Part shown: one piece after another, positions 8,112 to 17,803 of the stretch
Numbering within the stretch: the first letter of the stretch is position 1
Layout of the letters: each line of letters starts with the position of its first letter
Source of the DNA: an uncultured Clostridia bacterium
Lineage (GTDB): Bacteria; Bacillota; Clostridia; TANB77; CAG-508
Assembly: GCA_944392505.1 (NCBI GenBank)
Contig: CALXWU010000004.1
Span: forward strand, 1 to 44,317
Length of the DNA stretch: 44,317 nucleotides
Direction of reading: 5' to 3'
Program-made: the position numbers and the translations under genes
The notes under the pieces: model-generated
Database searches by the model: none
What the model was told of the DNA's origin: nothing
Seen by the model: the letters and a program-made list of their open reading frames with translations, nothing else

Positions 8112-8140
8112 ATTATCATTTTATCCAAAATATTTTTCAA
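8112..8140 (-). promoter_or_regulatory. promoter of ycaO
   Basis: Reverse strand TTGAAA, 17-nt spacer, GATAAT, 40 nt upstream of ATG 8072. Confidence 0.6.
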
Positions 8141-8158
8141 ATATTTTATGAAAAGTCC

Positions 8159-8176
8159 ATTTTCATATATGAAAAT
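8159..8176. promoter_or_regulatory. perfect 18-bp palindrome upstream of the ycaO promoter
   Basis: ATTTTCATATATGAAAAT reads the same on both strands and starts 18 bp upstream of the ycaO -35 box. The placement fits an operator for a dimeric regulator. The sequence is AT-rich, so chance is possible. Confidence 0.35.
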
Positions 8177-8260
8177 TAAAAAATTATTTTTTGTAATGGA
8201 TTTTTGTAGATAAGTAATAGGAATAAGTGTTACAGCAAAAATATCACCTTAATTTTTATT

Positions 8261-8303
8261 AAAAGCAGAAGTCACATGCATATCTTACATGTAGCTCCTG
8301 CTT
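8261..8303 (-). terminator. terminator of the trx operon
   Basis: AAAGCAGGAG...CATG pairs with CATG...CTTCTGCTTT across a 9-nt loop. On the minus strand it is followed by TTAATAAAAATT. It lies 30 nt past the thioredoxin stop; a U-rich tract on the other strand may make it bidirectional. Confidence 0.6.
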
Positions 8304-8333
8304 TATATATTTTATTTTTTTATAAATCTTTCC

Positions 8334-8645
8334 CTACTTCAACAGTTTCTTTATTTCTTCTTTATCTTGTACTCCAATAGTCCTGCCTATCTCTTTTCCA
8401 GCCTTTATTACAACAAATGTTGGAATGCTCATCACATTATATTTTACTGCTAAATTTTGTTCTTCATCTATATTTATTTTACATACTTTAACGGTACCAT
8501 TCATTTCTTCAGCAATTTCATCAACTACAGGTGACATCATTTTACATGGTCCACACCAACTAGCCCAAAAATCTATTAAAATTGTTTTATCAGATTTTAA
8601 TACCTCTTCCTCAAAATTTTTTTCATTCAAATTTACAACTGACAT
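8334..8645 (-). CDS. trxA: thioredoxin
   Basis: 103 residues, the normal thioredoxin length, with the active site FWASWCGPCKMM. The cis-Pro motif is SIPTFVV. It reduces disulfides in cytoplasmic proteins. AAGGAGG precedes the ATG. It lies 14 nt downstream of a thioredoxin reductase-like gene in the same direction, so they form a redox pair. Confidence 0.95.
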   Translation of the reverse strand: MSVVNLNEKNFEEEVLKSDKTILIDFWASWCGPCKMMSPVVDEIAEEMNGTVKVCKINIDEEQNLAVKYNVMSIPTFVVIKAGKEIGRTIGVQDKEEIKKLLK

Positions 8646-8659
8646 AATTAACCTCCTTA

Positions 8660-9508
8660 TTATCCTTTTTGAATTATATTTAAAGCTGCCTTAGCACCTT
8701 CATATATGGCCTTATTAATTTGTAACAATCCTCCTGTGCAATCTCCACAGGCATATAATCCTTTTACATTTGTCTCCATGTTTTCATCAACAACTATATT
8801 ATTATTCTTCACATTAGCACCAATTTTTCTAGCTAAATCTGTACTAGACGCTGTACCAATCGCAACAAATACGCCATCGATTTTTTCGACTTTATCATTA
8901 GCAAACTCTACCTCTTCAATATTGTTCGTGCCTCTAAACTCTCTTATTGGTGTTTCATCTACTTCAAACTCTGATGCATCTCTATTCTGTATCATTTCTT
9001 CTCCATTTGTTAAAATAGTCACAGAATTTGCTACTGGTTTTAATTGTTTTGCTTCATGTATGGCATAATTTCCATTCCCTATTACAGCTACATTTTTATT
9101 CCTAAAGAAAAATGCATCACAAATCGCGCAATAGCTTACACCTCTTCCTTCGAAGTCCTTTATGCCTTTAATATTAGGTATGTTTCTATTTGTACCTGTA
9201 GCAATTATTACATTTTTTGCTTCATATTCTCTATTAACTGTTGTAACAATAAAATTCTTTTCAAAAGCAATATTAGTTACTTCATCTTGTTCTATTGGTA
9301 TATTAAGATTTTTAGCTTGTTTAATTCCTATTTCATAAAGCTCTTTCCCAGAAATGCTTTCAATCCCATAATAATTTTCTATTTTATGAGCCTTTTCTAA
9401 AGCACTCTTTTCATGCGAAATTATTAAAACCTCCTTTTTACCTCTTTTTAAATAAATGCTTGCTGATATTCCTGCTGGTCCGCTCCCTATAACAATTGCA
9501 TCATACAT
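8660..9508 (-). CDS. thioredoxin reductase-like flavoprotein, possibly ferredoxin-dependent
   Basis: 282 residues, shorter than the usual 305-320. The FAD site is GSGPAG near the start, the redox disulfide is CAIC (in YCAICDAFFF), and the C-terminal FAD motif is YACGDCTGG. In the second nucleotide domain the expected GGGDSA and HRRxxxR of NADPH-dependent enzymes are replaced by GNGNYA and by TNGEEM with no Arg pair. Loss of these motifs is a hallmark of clostridial ferredoxin-dependent flavin thioredoxin reductases (FFTR). Assignment to FFTR is therefore reasonable but inferred. GGAGG precedes the ATG; trxA follows directly. Confidence 0.85.
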   Translation of the reverse strand: MYDAIVIGSGPAGISASIYLKRGKKEVLIISHEKSALEKAHKIENYYGIESISGKELYEIGIKQAKNLNIPIEQDEVTNIAFEKNFIVTTVNREYEAKNVIIATGTNRNIPNIKGIKDFEGRGVSYCAICDAFFFRNKNVAVIGNGNYAIHEAKQLKPVANSVTILTNGEEMIQNRDASEFEVDETPIREFRGTNNIEEVEFANDKVEKIDGVFVAIGTASSTDLARKIGANVKNNNIVVDENMETNVKGLYACGDCTGGLLQINKAIYEGAKAALNIIQKG

Positions 9509-9534
9509 GTTTCTTCCTCCAATTATAAATATAA

Positions 9535-10482
9535 CTAAATTAAATCATATATATTCTTAAAAGCATATCCTTCTCCTTGCAAATATTTTATCACATCTTC
9601 CAAGGTTTCATAAGTTATTTGTTTATCTGCTGAATCATGCATTAAAATTACAACATTATCCCATCCATTTATAGTTTTCTTCAAATTAGATAAAATCTCT
9701 TTTTTAGTATCTGCTCCTTCTGCATCATATGTCAGCGCACTCCAATCCAGATATGCAATTCCATTTTCATTTAACGTCGTACGTGCCTTCTTTTTTATCT
9801 TCTCATATGGTCCCCCGTGTGAGCCTCCGGGGAATCTAAACAAATTACTTGAATAATTTGGATTTCCTAATGCTTCTTGAATTGCTTTTTCTGTTTTATT
9901 ATATTCACTTAAAACAGATGTTGCACTTTTATATATTTTACTATACTTATGTGAATATCCATGATTTGCTATATAATGGCCTGATTCATATTCTCTTTTT
10001 AGCAAATCTGGATTCATCTCCACTCTATTTCCTAATACAAAAAAAGTTGCTTTTATATTATATTTATCTAATATGTCCAATATGTGTGGTGTAACTTCCT
10101 GCGTAGGTCCGTCGTCGAAAGTTAAAAATACTCTTTTCCCTTCTTCTCCATTATATATATTATTGATTTTATCTATAAACTCTTGTGCTTTTTCGTCATT
10201 CTTATTTTCTCCTATGCCTTCTTCTTGCTCACTTTCAGAATCATCCTCCAGCTCGTCTACATTTTCTTTTTTGCCGTCTTCATCACTTCCTACCATTGCA
10301 GAATTTTGATTACTAGGATCTTCTAATCCTGCAACTGTTTCTACACTCTCTGCCCTATTATATCTGTTATATAAAATGAGTCCTACACAAACAATAATTG
10401 ATATAATGGCTAATATTATGATTGTTATTACAATTTTTAAATCTCTATCTTTTCTCATTCCAACTATTTCTATTTGGCGCAT
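9535..10482 (-). CDS. polysaccharide deacetylase (NodB domain), membrane-anchored
   Basis: 315 residues. One membrane segment (about 17-39) is followed by an acidic linker to about residue 105, then a NodB-fold domain. Metal and catalytic motifs are present: FLTFDDGP (catalytic base and metal Asp), NHGYSH (the H-x3-H metal pair), RFPGGSHG and LDWSALTYD. Carbohydrate esterase family 4 members remove acetyl groups from peptidoglycan GlcNAc or MurNAc, and the signal anchor places this one outside the membrane. It is upstream of trxB in the same direction with a 26-nt gap. A second Met at residue 9 is an alternative start. Confidence 0.9.
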   Translation of the reverse strand: MRQIEIVGMRKDRDLKIVITIIILAIISIIVCVGLILYNRYNRAESVETVAGLEDPSNQNSAMVGSDEDGKKENVDELEDDSESEQEEGIGENKNDEKAQEFIDKINNIYNGEEGKRVFLTFDDGPTQEVTPHILDILDKYNIKATFFVLGNRVEMNPDLLKREYESGHYIANHGYSHKYSKIYKSATSVLSEYNKTEKAIQEALGNPNYSSNLFRFPGGSHGGPYEKIKKKARTTLNENGIAYLDWSALTYDAEGADTKKEILSNLKKTINGWDNVVILMHDSADKQITYETLEDVIKYLQGEGYAFKNIYDLI

Positions 10483-10554
10483 TTGTATCTTACCTCTTAT
10501 TAATTTGTACGAATATTATATACTAAAATATATATTTTTTCTAGTCCCCCTGTT

Positions 10555-13356
10555 TCATTCGTCCTTAGAAGTGTTAATTTTAAATAGTTTAAATATTTCA
10601 ACAATTACTAGTGGAAGTAATACTAAGCCTATTATTTCTAATACATTATTCATTGGTAATACAGGTATGCTGAATATATGTCTTAAGGCTGGGATGAATA
10701 GTATTATAAGCATTAAGGCTGCTGAAAGTGCAATTGCTCCAAGTAATACCTGGTTGTTAAATGGATGTGTCTTGAAGATTGATTTTTTGTTATTTCGTAT
10801 ATTAAATACATGAACGAGTTCTGAAAATGCGAGTACTACAAATGCCATTGTTTGGCCTATCTCTACTTTTACTTCTTGTTTTTCTACTATCTCTGCTCCA
10901 TTTGCTAAAGCTTCGTCTAAGTTTTCAACTTCTTCTACACTATAGATTTGGTTATCTATTCTTACCATGGTTGGTAACTGGTCATCTGGTGTTGCCAATC
11001 CTATTAAAAATGCTGCAAGTGTAAGAAGTCCTATCATAAATCCTTGATATATAACTCTCCAAGTCATACCTTTTGTAAATACGCCTTTTTGTTTTTTAGG
11101 TTTTCTTTTCATTACATCATCTTCTGCCGGATCTACAGCCAATGCTAAAGCTGGAAGTGAATCTGTAACTAAGTTAATCCATAAAATATGAATTGGAAGT
11201 AAAACTTCTACTAAGCCTACATCTATTCCAAAGGTACTACTAATCCATGGCGTAATTAGTATTGCGATAAATAGTGCCACTATTTCACCAACATTGCTGG
11301 AAAGTAAGAATTGGATTGCTTTTAAAATATTATCATATATTCGCCTGCCTTCTTCAACTGAAGAAACTATTGTTGCAAAATTATCATCTGTTAAAATTAC
11401 ATCTGCTGCTTCTTTTGATACATCTGTACCAACTATTCCCATTGCACAACCAATGTCTGCTGTCTTTAATGCTGGTGCATCATTCACACCATCACCAGTC
11501 ATTGCAACTATTTCTCCGTTAGCTTGCCAAGCTTTTACAATACGTACTTTATGTTCTGGTGAAACCCTTGCATAAACTGAATATTGTCTAATATTTTTTG
11601 TTAAATCTTCATCAGACATTTCTTCAAGTTCTGCTCCAGTTATTGCCTCATCATCATTTTCTAATATTCCTAGCTCTTTTGCAATAGCCACTGCAGTTAT
11701 TTTATGATCTCCTGTAATCATTACAGTTTTTATCCCTGCTGTTTTACATTTTTCTACTGCTAGCTTTACTTCTTCTCTTGGCGGGTCTATCATTCCCACC
11801 ATACCAACAAAAATCAAATCATTTTCAATGTTTTTCATTTCTTCATCTGTTGGTTCATGGTCTAATTCTTTGTATGCCATTGCTAAAACTCTTAATGCAT
11901 TTTTTGCCATTTCTTCATTGTATTTGTTTACAACTTTTCTATATTCCTCTAAATCAGCTTTGATTTCTCCATTTACTTCATATTTACTACATTTAGCTAA
12001 AAGTTCATCTATTCCACCTTTGGTATATACTAAGTATTTATCTCCTACCTGGTTTACTGTTGTCATCAATTTTCTGTCAGAATCAAATGGAAACTCTTTT
12101 ACTCTTTGAATTTTTAAAACCTCTTCTACCTTAAAATTAATTTTAAAACCTAAATCTATTAATGCTGTTTCTGTAGGATCTCCAGTTAAACTGTTATTTT
12201 CTCCTATTTTTGTATCATTGCATAATGTATTTACATACATTAATTTTTCTAAATCATCTTTTATTTCTGTTATATCTTCTACAGCAAGTAATTTATTATC
12301 TGCAAATACTTTTTGTACAGTCATTTTGTTTTGTGTTAGTGTTCCTGTCTTATCTGAACAAATAACTGTAGCACTACCGAGTGTTTCAACTGCTGGCAAC
12401 TTTTTAACAATAGCATTTTTCTTAACCATTCTTTGCACACCAATTGCTAAAACAATTGTAGAAACTGCTGCCAACCCTTCTGGAATTGCTGCAACAGCTA
12501 AACTTACTGCTGTCATAAACATATCTATAATGTCTTTTCCATATGCAATTCCTATAATAAAGATTACTACACAAATTGCAAGTGCTGCTATACCAAGTGT
12601 TTTACCAAGTTTATTTAGTTTTATTTGAAGTGGTGTTGCTGTACCTACTGTATCATTAATAATTGTTGCGATTTTACCAACTTCTGTATTCATGCCAGTT
12701 TCTACAACGATACCTTTTCCCCTACCATATGTGATAAGAGATGAAGAAAATAGCATATTGGTTCTATCACCAATTCCAACCTTTTCATCTGAAATCACTT
12801 CTGAATTCTTATCTACTGGTACAGATTCTCCTGTTAATGATGATTCTTGTGATTTTAAATTTACTGCCTCTATAATCCTTAAATCTGCTGGTACATAGTC
12901 TCCTGTGTCTAACACTACCACATCTCCGGGTACTAGTTCTCTTGAGGCTACAACTTCTACTTTTCCATTACGAACAACTTTTGCTACATGTGAGCTTAAT
13001 TTTTGCAACGCCTCTAAAGATTTTTCCGCTTTATTTTCTTGTACTACGCCTATTATTGCATTAACAATAACAACTATAAGGATGATAAGTGAATCTGTAA
13101 TTCCTTCTCCTTCCATATAGCCAACAACTCCAGAAACAATAGCTGCTACAATTAGTACAATTATCATAAAATCCTTGAATTGCTCTAAAAATTTAACTAG
13201 TAAACTCTTTTTCTTTTTTGCTTTTAGTTCATTAAACCCATATTCTTGCCTTTTCTCTTCTACTTGCTTACTTGTTAAACCTTCATTAATGTTGGCTTTA
13301 AGTTCTTCTTCAACCACTTTTGATTCTTTGTTAAACCAATTTTTCTCCAAGTTCAT
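10555..13356 (-). CDS. calcium-type cation-transporting P-type ATPase (P2)
   Basis: 933 residues. In order: TGES (175-178) actuator loop, IPEGLA (291-296) in the fourth membrane helix, the phosphorylation site DKTGTLT with D335, and the hinge MTGDGVNDAPALK. About ten membrane helices are expected. The PEGL motif with a SERCA/PMCA-like C-terminal region points to Ca2+ export. An insertion near the sixth to eighth helices (VRIDNQIYSVEEVENLDEAL) probably faces outside. It lies in the minus-strand run after yqeY. The ribosome binding site AAAGGAG is only 3 nt from the ATG. Confidence 0.92.
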   Translation of the reverse strand: MNLEKNWFNKESKVVEEELKANINEGLTSKQVEEKRQEYGFNELKAKKKKSLLVKFLEQFKDFMIIVLIVAAIVSGVVGYMEGEGITDSLIILIVVIVNAIIGVVQENKAEKSLEALQKLSSHVAKVVRNGKVEVVASRELVPGDVVVLDTGDYVPADLRIIEAVNLKSQESSLTGESVPVDKNSEVISDEKVGIGDRTNMLFSSSLITYGRGKGIVVETGMNTEVGKIATIINDTVGTATPLQIKLNKLGKTLGIAALAICVVIFIIGIAYGKDIIDMFMTAVSLAVAAIPEGLAAVSTIVLAIGVQRMVKKNAIVKKLPAVETLGSATVICSDKTGTLTQNKMTVQKVFADNKLLAVEDITEIKDDLEKLMYVNTLCNDTKIGENNSLTGDPTETALIDLGFKINFKVEEVLKIQRVKEFPFDSDRKLMTTVNQVGDKYLVYTKGGIDELLAKCSKYEVNGEIKADLEEYRKVVNKYNEEMAKNALRVLAMAYKELDHEPTDEEMKNIENDLIFVGMVGMIDPPREEVKLAVEKCKTAGIKTVMITGDHKITAVAIAKELGILENDDEAITGAELEEMSDEDLTKNIRQYSVYARVSPEHKVRIVKAWQANGEIVAMTGDGVNDAPALKTADIGCAMGIVGTDVSKEAADVILTDDNFATIVSSVEEGRRIYDNILKAIQFLLSSNVGEIVALFIAILITPWISSTFGIDVGLVEVLLPIHILWINLVTDSLPALALAVDPAEDDVMKRKPKKQKGVFTKGMTWRVIYQGFMIGLLTLAAFLIGLATPDDQLPTMVRIDNQIYSVEEVENLDEALANGAEIVEKQEVKVEIGQTMAFVVLAFSELVHVFNIRNNKKSIFKTHPFNNQVLLGAIALSAALMLIILFIPALRHIFSIPVLPMNNVLEIIGLVLLPLVIVEIFKLFKINTSKDE

Positions 13357-13406
13357 CTACTCCTTTTTATTTATTTTGTTATAAAACATGTTTTTTATGC
13401 AAGATT

Positions 13407-13847
13407 TTATCCTAAGCACTTCTTCACAACTTCATTTATTGTTTTTCCATCAGATGCAGCTCCAATTTTTTCTTTTGCTGCTTTCATAACTTTTCCCATA
13501 TCTTTCATAGAAGTAGCACCAATTTCATTAATAACGTCTTTTACTATTGTTTCAACTTCTTCTAATGATAATTGTTTTGGTAAATATTCAGCTAGAATCT
13601 CTATTTCTTCTTTTATTTCATTTATTAAATCTTCTCTACCACTTTTTTCATAGTCTCCTAATGCATCTTTTCTCTTTTTTGATTCTTTTGCGATAATATC
13701 AATTATTTGATTATCATCTAAAGTAATTTGCTTATCTTTCTCTACTTGCAAGATTGCTGCTCTTACCATTTGAATTACATTCTTTCTTACTACATTTTTT
13801 TCTTTCATACAATTTTTTAAATCTTCTAATAATTTTTCTTTTAACAT
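13407..13847 (-). CDS. yqeY: GatB/YqeY domain protein
   Basis: 146 residues, full length for the YqeY family, a stand-alone tail domain like that of GatB/GatE. Marks are the N-terminal DLKNCMKEKN and the C-terminal MGKVMKAAKEKIGAASDGKT. The domain is thought to bind tRNA, and the physiological role is not settled. It lies 21 nt after the M4 metalloprotease and 50 nt before the P-type ATPase. Confidence 0.9.
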   Translation of the reverse strand: MLKEKLLEDLKNCMKEKNVVRKNVIQMVRAAILQVEKDKQITLDDNQIIDIIAKESKKRKDALGDYEKSGREDLINEIKEEIEILAEYLPKQLSLEEVETIVKDVINEIGATSMKDMGKVMKAAKEKIGAASDGKTINEVVKKCLG

Positions 13848-13868
13848 AATTTATCAATCCTTTCTTTT

Positions 13869-16469
13869 TTACTCTATATATGTAAACTTATTTGGATACT
13901 GTATTGCTTCAAAACTATTATTGCCTTTTATTGCCCATACTTGATTTGCCATTGTTTCATCTGATGTAGTAGAAGTAAATTCTATTCCCCAACCTGCTAC
14001 ATCAACATCTAGATTGTCAAAATACTTAACTTCATATGTTCCAGTTGCATAAACAAATTTTGCTTCCCCATCATAATTTTTCCAAATATTTCTGTATGTA
14101 TACGTTCCATCTTCTCTAAGTACATAAATTCCACCTAACATTTCATATTCTACTAACGAACTCTTATATATTCCGTATTTTAATTTGTAACTTCCTGCTT
14201 GAATTTCTCCATCTGCGACATGCTCGTTCCTAGCTTCTGCTATAAGGTCAGAAATTCCACCCACTTCTTCTAATTGCATTTCAACTATTTTTGTATAATC
14301 TAAAGTATCTGCGTCTTCAAAATATCCATTATATTCTGCTTCTGGAATAGACTGTTGTTTATTTTCTTCTGTACTTATGAAAAAGCCCTTGTAATCTGGT
14401 CCGTTGTGTCCTAATGTTTTAGACCATACTAACTTATTATTTTCTAATTTATAAAATCCACTAGCTCCAGCGTCACTAAAAGGTTTGAATTCTGCATAGA
14501 CTATCTCTTTATCATTTTCACTATATTCTAACATACCATATGAATATATGTAATCTACAAAAATTATTTCTCCCTTACTGCTATCATATGTATATATTAA
14601 ATTATTGAAAAATCCTCCGAACCCAGCATCTTGAACAAATAGCTCTTCTACTCCGTCTTTATTTATATCTTCTATAGCATAATATGTAGCTGTTCCAAAA
14701 GTCTCTTGTATATCTTTTTCATATTCTTTATCCATTATAAATTGTTTATATATATCTTCTAAGTTTGAATTGGATGAGTTATTTCCTACTTGGTGCGAAT
14801 CTTCATCATCACTAGATGACGCCATTCCATTTATCGCATCTACCACTACGTCTATCTTTTCAGGACAATATTCATCTGCAAGTTCTGCAATCATTTGTGC
14901 TATTTCGTTATAATCTGCAGATCTACTTAGTCTGTTGCAAGATTCTAATAAAATTGCTGCAATTTCGTCTGTTGTAACTCCACCTTTCCACATTTCATAA
15001 ACAGCATGCCCAAATACAGTCGCGTTGTTGTGTTCTACCTTAGAATAATCATCTGTATCATCTAGTGTAATATAGTATGTTCCTCCAATTTTATTTGGTT
15101 GATTTTTAAGACTTGGATTTGCCATACTTCTCATGCCATATTCATTATTTAAAACAACATCTTCTCCCATAAGCCATAGCTCATCATTTTCAAAAGTCAA
15201 GTTTTCATTAGCACTAAATGGCTTTACTTCAGTATTTTCTCTATAATAATTTTCTATAATATTTCCTATTACATCTGCATATGCTTCATTTACTTCTCCT
15301 ATGGAAAATCCATCATCTGAAAATATTTGTGAATCTGTTGCACCAATATATCCATGTGTATATTCATGTGCCAATACATCTAACCCATTTACGAAATTAT
15401 CGTACACTCCATCTACTCCAGAACCAAGAGTAATAAATCCCCTACCTTGATAATAAGATGCATTATTTTCTTTTGCATCATCATTTACAATAACTAATAT
15501 TTTATCATCTTTTCCGGAATATGATTTAATTCCAAACTTTATATTATAGTAATCATATATTTTTGCCATATTTGACATAGCTTGATTTGCTACTGTATCG
15601 GTCCATGTATTATCATCGGAGGTAATTATATCTGAAATATATAATCCACCTAAGCCAAATTTATAATCTTTAATTTCTATCTTTCTTTCTGGATCATACA
15701 TTTCATAAGTTAATAATATTTTATTTGTATTGAAGCTTAGCAGTTCACCCTTTGTTCCATACCCAGTTGCACTTGCTACTGAAAAATCTTCAGTTAGTTC
15801 TGTTTCCATAATCTCCTCTGTTTTTGCATTTATATATATGTTGTATGCTCCACCATCAAGATTATTAAACTTACCAACTGCTTTCACTCCCCAACATAGT
15901 GTTGGAGTGTCATCTATGAATTTTATGAGAAGTTGCGTTGTATCAACTTCTATTTCGTCTCCATAAGTTTCTGTTACTATGCTTAATGCTCGATTTTGAT
16001 CAAAACTTGGATTTACATCTAAGTCTGTAATCTTTTCATAATCGCCACTAACCATTTTGATGTTTCCATCTTTATCTGCTGTAACTACCATTTGTCTATC
16101 TATTACCTCTATGCCATTATAATATTGTTGCATCCTATATGTTTTATTATCCAAAAATTCTATTTCATTACTTATCTCATATTCTTCTTTTGGATTTGTC
16201 ATACCAAAAACCTCTTGAAGTTCTTCCAATGCACGTATAGCATCATTTCCACTATCCACCTTAAAATCAGTATAATCTCCTGCTATTATAGTAGGTACTT
16301 CTGAAGCTTCTCCATATGAAATTGTTACATCCGCATTAGCTTCCAATGTAGCTAAATCAACTTTATTTATCGGTTGCCAATTTAAAGCAAATATTGTAAC
16401 TACAGTTGCTATTGCTAAAACTATTATTATGGTTAATACTATTAAAATAATTTTTGTTTTCTTTTTCAT
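13869..16469 (-). CDS. secreted or anchored M4 (thermolysin-family) metalloprotease
   Basis: 866 residues from ATG 16469, chosen because AAGGAGG lies 6 nt upstream; the longer start at 16490 has none. One membrane/signal segment covers about 5-30. A PepSY/FTP-like propeptide spans roughly 50-230. The zinc site is HEYTH (368-372), followed by GEVNEAYAD with the third ligand Glu near 395, and the late His in NNATVFGHAVYE. The C-terminal 300 residues are not standard M4: one unit has a Ca-binding-like DINKDGVEELFV repeat and another a beta-rich domain. Its 5' end overlaps the upstream M19 frame by 107 nt. Confidence 0.88.
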   Translation of the reverse strand: MKKKTKIILIVLTIIIVLAIATVVTIFALNWQPINKVDLATLEANADVTISYGEASEVPTIIAGDYTDFKVDSGNDAIRALEELQEVFGMTNPKEEYEISNEIEFLDNKTYRMQQYYNGIEVIDRQMVVTADKDGNIKMVSGDYEKITDLDVNPSFDQNRALSIVTETYGDEIEVDTTQLLIKFIDDTPTLCWGVKAVGKFNNLDGGAYNIYINAKTEEIMETELTEDFSVASATGYGTKGELLSFNTNKILLTYEMYDPERKIEIKDYKFGLGGLYISDIITSDDNTWTDTVANQAMSNMAKIYDYYNIKFGIKSYSGKDDKILVIVNDDAKENNASYYQGRGFITLGSGVDGVYDNFVNGLDVLAHEYTHGYIGATDSQIFSDDGFSIGEVNEAYADVIGNIIENYYRENTEVKPFSANENLTFENDELWLMGEDVVLNNEYGMRSMANPSLKNQPNKIGGTYYITLDDTDDYSKVEHNNATVFGHAVYEMWKGGVTTDEIAAILLESCNRLSRSADYNEIAQMIAELADEYCPEKIDVVVDAINGMASSSDDEDSHQVGNNSSNSNLEDIYKQFIMDKEYEKDIQETFGTATYYAIEDINKDGVEELFVQDAGFGGFFNNLIYTYDSSKGEIIFVDYIYSYGMLEYSENDKEIVYAEFKPFSDAGASGFYKLENNKLVWSKTLGHNGPDYKGFFISTEENKQQSIPEAEYNGYFEDADTLDYTKIVEMQLEEVGGISDLIAEARNEHVADGEIQAGSYKLKYGIYKSSLVEYEMLGGIYVLREDGTYTYRNIWKNYDGEAKFVYATGTYEVKYFDNLDVDVAGWGIEFTSTTSDETMANQVWAIKGNNSFEAIQYPNKFTYIE

Positions 16470-17502
16470 ACACATCCTCCTTATGCTCAATAATTATATC
16501 ATAATTTATAGATTTATGTGTAGATTTTCGAAATGTTTTTTTATCTAATCTCTTCAATATCTTTTCTTCAAAATTTCTAAAAAGTATTTGTTCAATTTCT
16601 TTTTTACTATAATCATTATTTATTAATGCCTTTTCTAATTTTTCTTTTACTTCATATTGCATATATACATTCAAATTCTGATAATATTCTGGCTCTATAT
16701 AGTAATATCGCATATCATCAGTTGCAACACTTATGTTATCTACTCCTCCAAGTAAATCTCTTATATAATTTATATGGTCAATGTATTTTTGTTCAAAATC
16801 AATTTTAGTATCGCAAATCTCTTCTGTATCAATGCAAAACTTTTTTATAGATACAACACCTACAACTCCTTCTAGCTCTTTTATTGCCAATATTTGTTCA
16901 TCTGTTAAATTTCTTGGGACATTACAAATTGCCTTGGAATTTGAATGTGATGCAAAAACAATCGGGTTTTCTCCTCTCTTTTTTAATTTTTTACATAAAT
17001 ATATAATATCCCAAAATGTAGTTTCATTAGCATGAGATAAATCTATTGCAATTCCTTTTTGCACCAACTTTTCTATTAATCGTTTTCCTAGTTTAGTTAG
17101 TCCTATGTTTCTATCTGATTTTACTCCTCCTCCAAATTTGTTCTCGTTGCTCCATACTGGATTAGTTGACCTAAGCCCTAGAGAATATAAAATATCAAGG
17201 TCTTCTATGTTTTTCAAATAATCTAAACCTTCAATTCCAAATATATATTTTATATCACTAGATATAAGTTGATTTGACTCTATAAATTGCTTTACTTCTT
17301 TCAAGTTTTCTATTAGGTTTATTTGGTCTTCTTCTATCCCAAGTTCTGCTCTCATCTCTGCTGGCGACATATAGAAAAGATTAAAAATTCCTCCTGTTAT
17401 ATTATCCTTTCTATATACCTTTCTACAATGCTCTTTTATAAGCTCTACTTCGTTTTTCTTCATTAAAATATAAGTTAATAAATCGTAATGACAATCAAAC
17501 AT
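16363..17502 (-). CDS. membrane dipeptidase-like protein (peptidase family M19)
   Basis: 379 residues as an open frame. M19 marks are FDCHYDLL at the N-terminus (the H-x-D metal pair), IDLSHANE, FASHSNSKA and SVATDDMRYY. The family cleaves dipeptides at a binuclear zinc site. The last 36 codons overlap the start of the M4 gene and read as low-complexity sequence (many Asn and Ser), which is not family-like. The true end is probably near residue 340, so a lost stop or a frameshift is likely. The start at 17502 has only a weak ribosome binding site. Confidence 0.82.
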   Translation of the reverse strand: MFDCHYDLLTYILMKKNEVELIKEHCRKVYRKDNITGGIFNLFYMSPAEMRAELGIEEDQINLIENLKEVKQFIESNQLISSDIKYIFGIEGLDYLKNIEDLDILYSLGLRSTNPVWSNENKFGGGVKSDRNIGLTKLGKRLIEKLVQKGIAIDLSHANETTFWDIIYLCKKLKKRGENPIVFASHSNSKAICNVPRNLTDEQILAIKELEGVVGVVSIKKFCIDTEEICDTKIDFEQKYIDHINYIRDLLGGVDNISVATDDMRYYYIEPEYYQNLNVYMQYEVKEKLEKALINNDYSKKEIEQILFRNFEEKILKRLDKKTFRKSTHKSINYDIIIEHKEDVYEKENKNYFNSINHNNSFSNSNCSYNICFKLATDK

Positions 17503-17519
17503 ATTTCTTCACCATTAAC

Positions 17520-17548
17520 ATTATATTATTTATTAAAATATATTATAA
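17520..17548 (-). promoter_or_regulatory. possible promoter of the M19-M4 gene group
   Basis: Reverse strand TTATAA, 17-nt spacer, TATAAT, 18 nt upstream of the ATG at 17502. The -35 box is weak and the region is AT-rich. Confidence 0.4.
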
Positions 17549-17557
17549 TACATAAAT

Positions 17558-17584
17558 AACTACTAACCTTTTAGATTAGTAGTT
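17558..17584 (-). terminator. hairpin downstream of the tRNA-Gly genes
   Basis: AACTACTAA / TTAGTAGTT is a perfect 9-bp inverted repeat with a 9-nt loop, followed on the minus strand by ATTTATG. It is a weak candidate for the terminator of the tRNA-Gly transcript. The 130 nt between it and the tRNA hold nothing I recognise. Confidence 0.4.
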
Positions 17585-17716
17585 GTCCACGATTAAATAT
17601 TTGCATATTAAATACTTCTATGTATTGGTAACATTTCAAATAACTTAAGCCATATCAATTCCTATTTTCATTATTGTTCCCCAGTTTTATTTCTGCATGC
17701 TTATCAACTCATATCT

Positions 17717-17791
<75 letters not shown>

Positions 17792-17803
17792 ATTTACGAT
17801 AAA

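Noticed and set aside
6264..9508. RiPP (thiazole/oxazole peptide) cluster of YcaO with thioredoxin genes
   Set aside because: No precursor peptide, dehydrogenase, TfuA or transporter; the YcaO subtype is the RimO-linked one, and the trx genes have a separate terminator.
12905..13384. Plus-strand frames opposite the P-type ATPase gene
   Set aside because: Antisense shadows without ribosome binding sites; they carry no recognisable domain.
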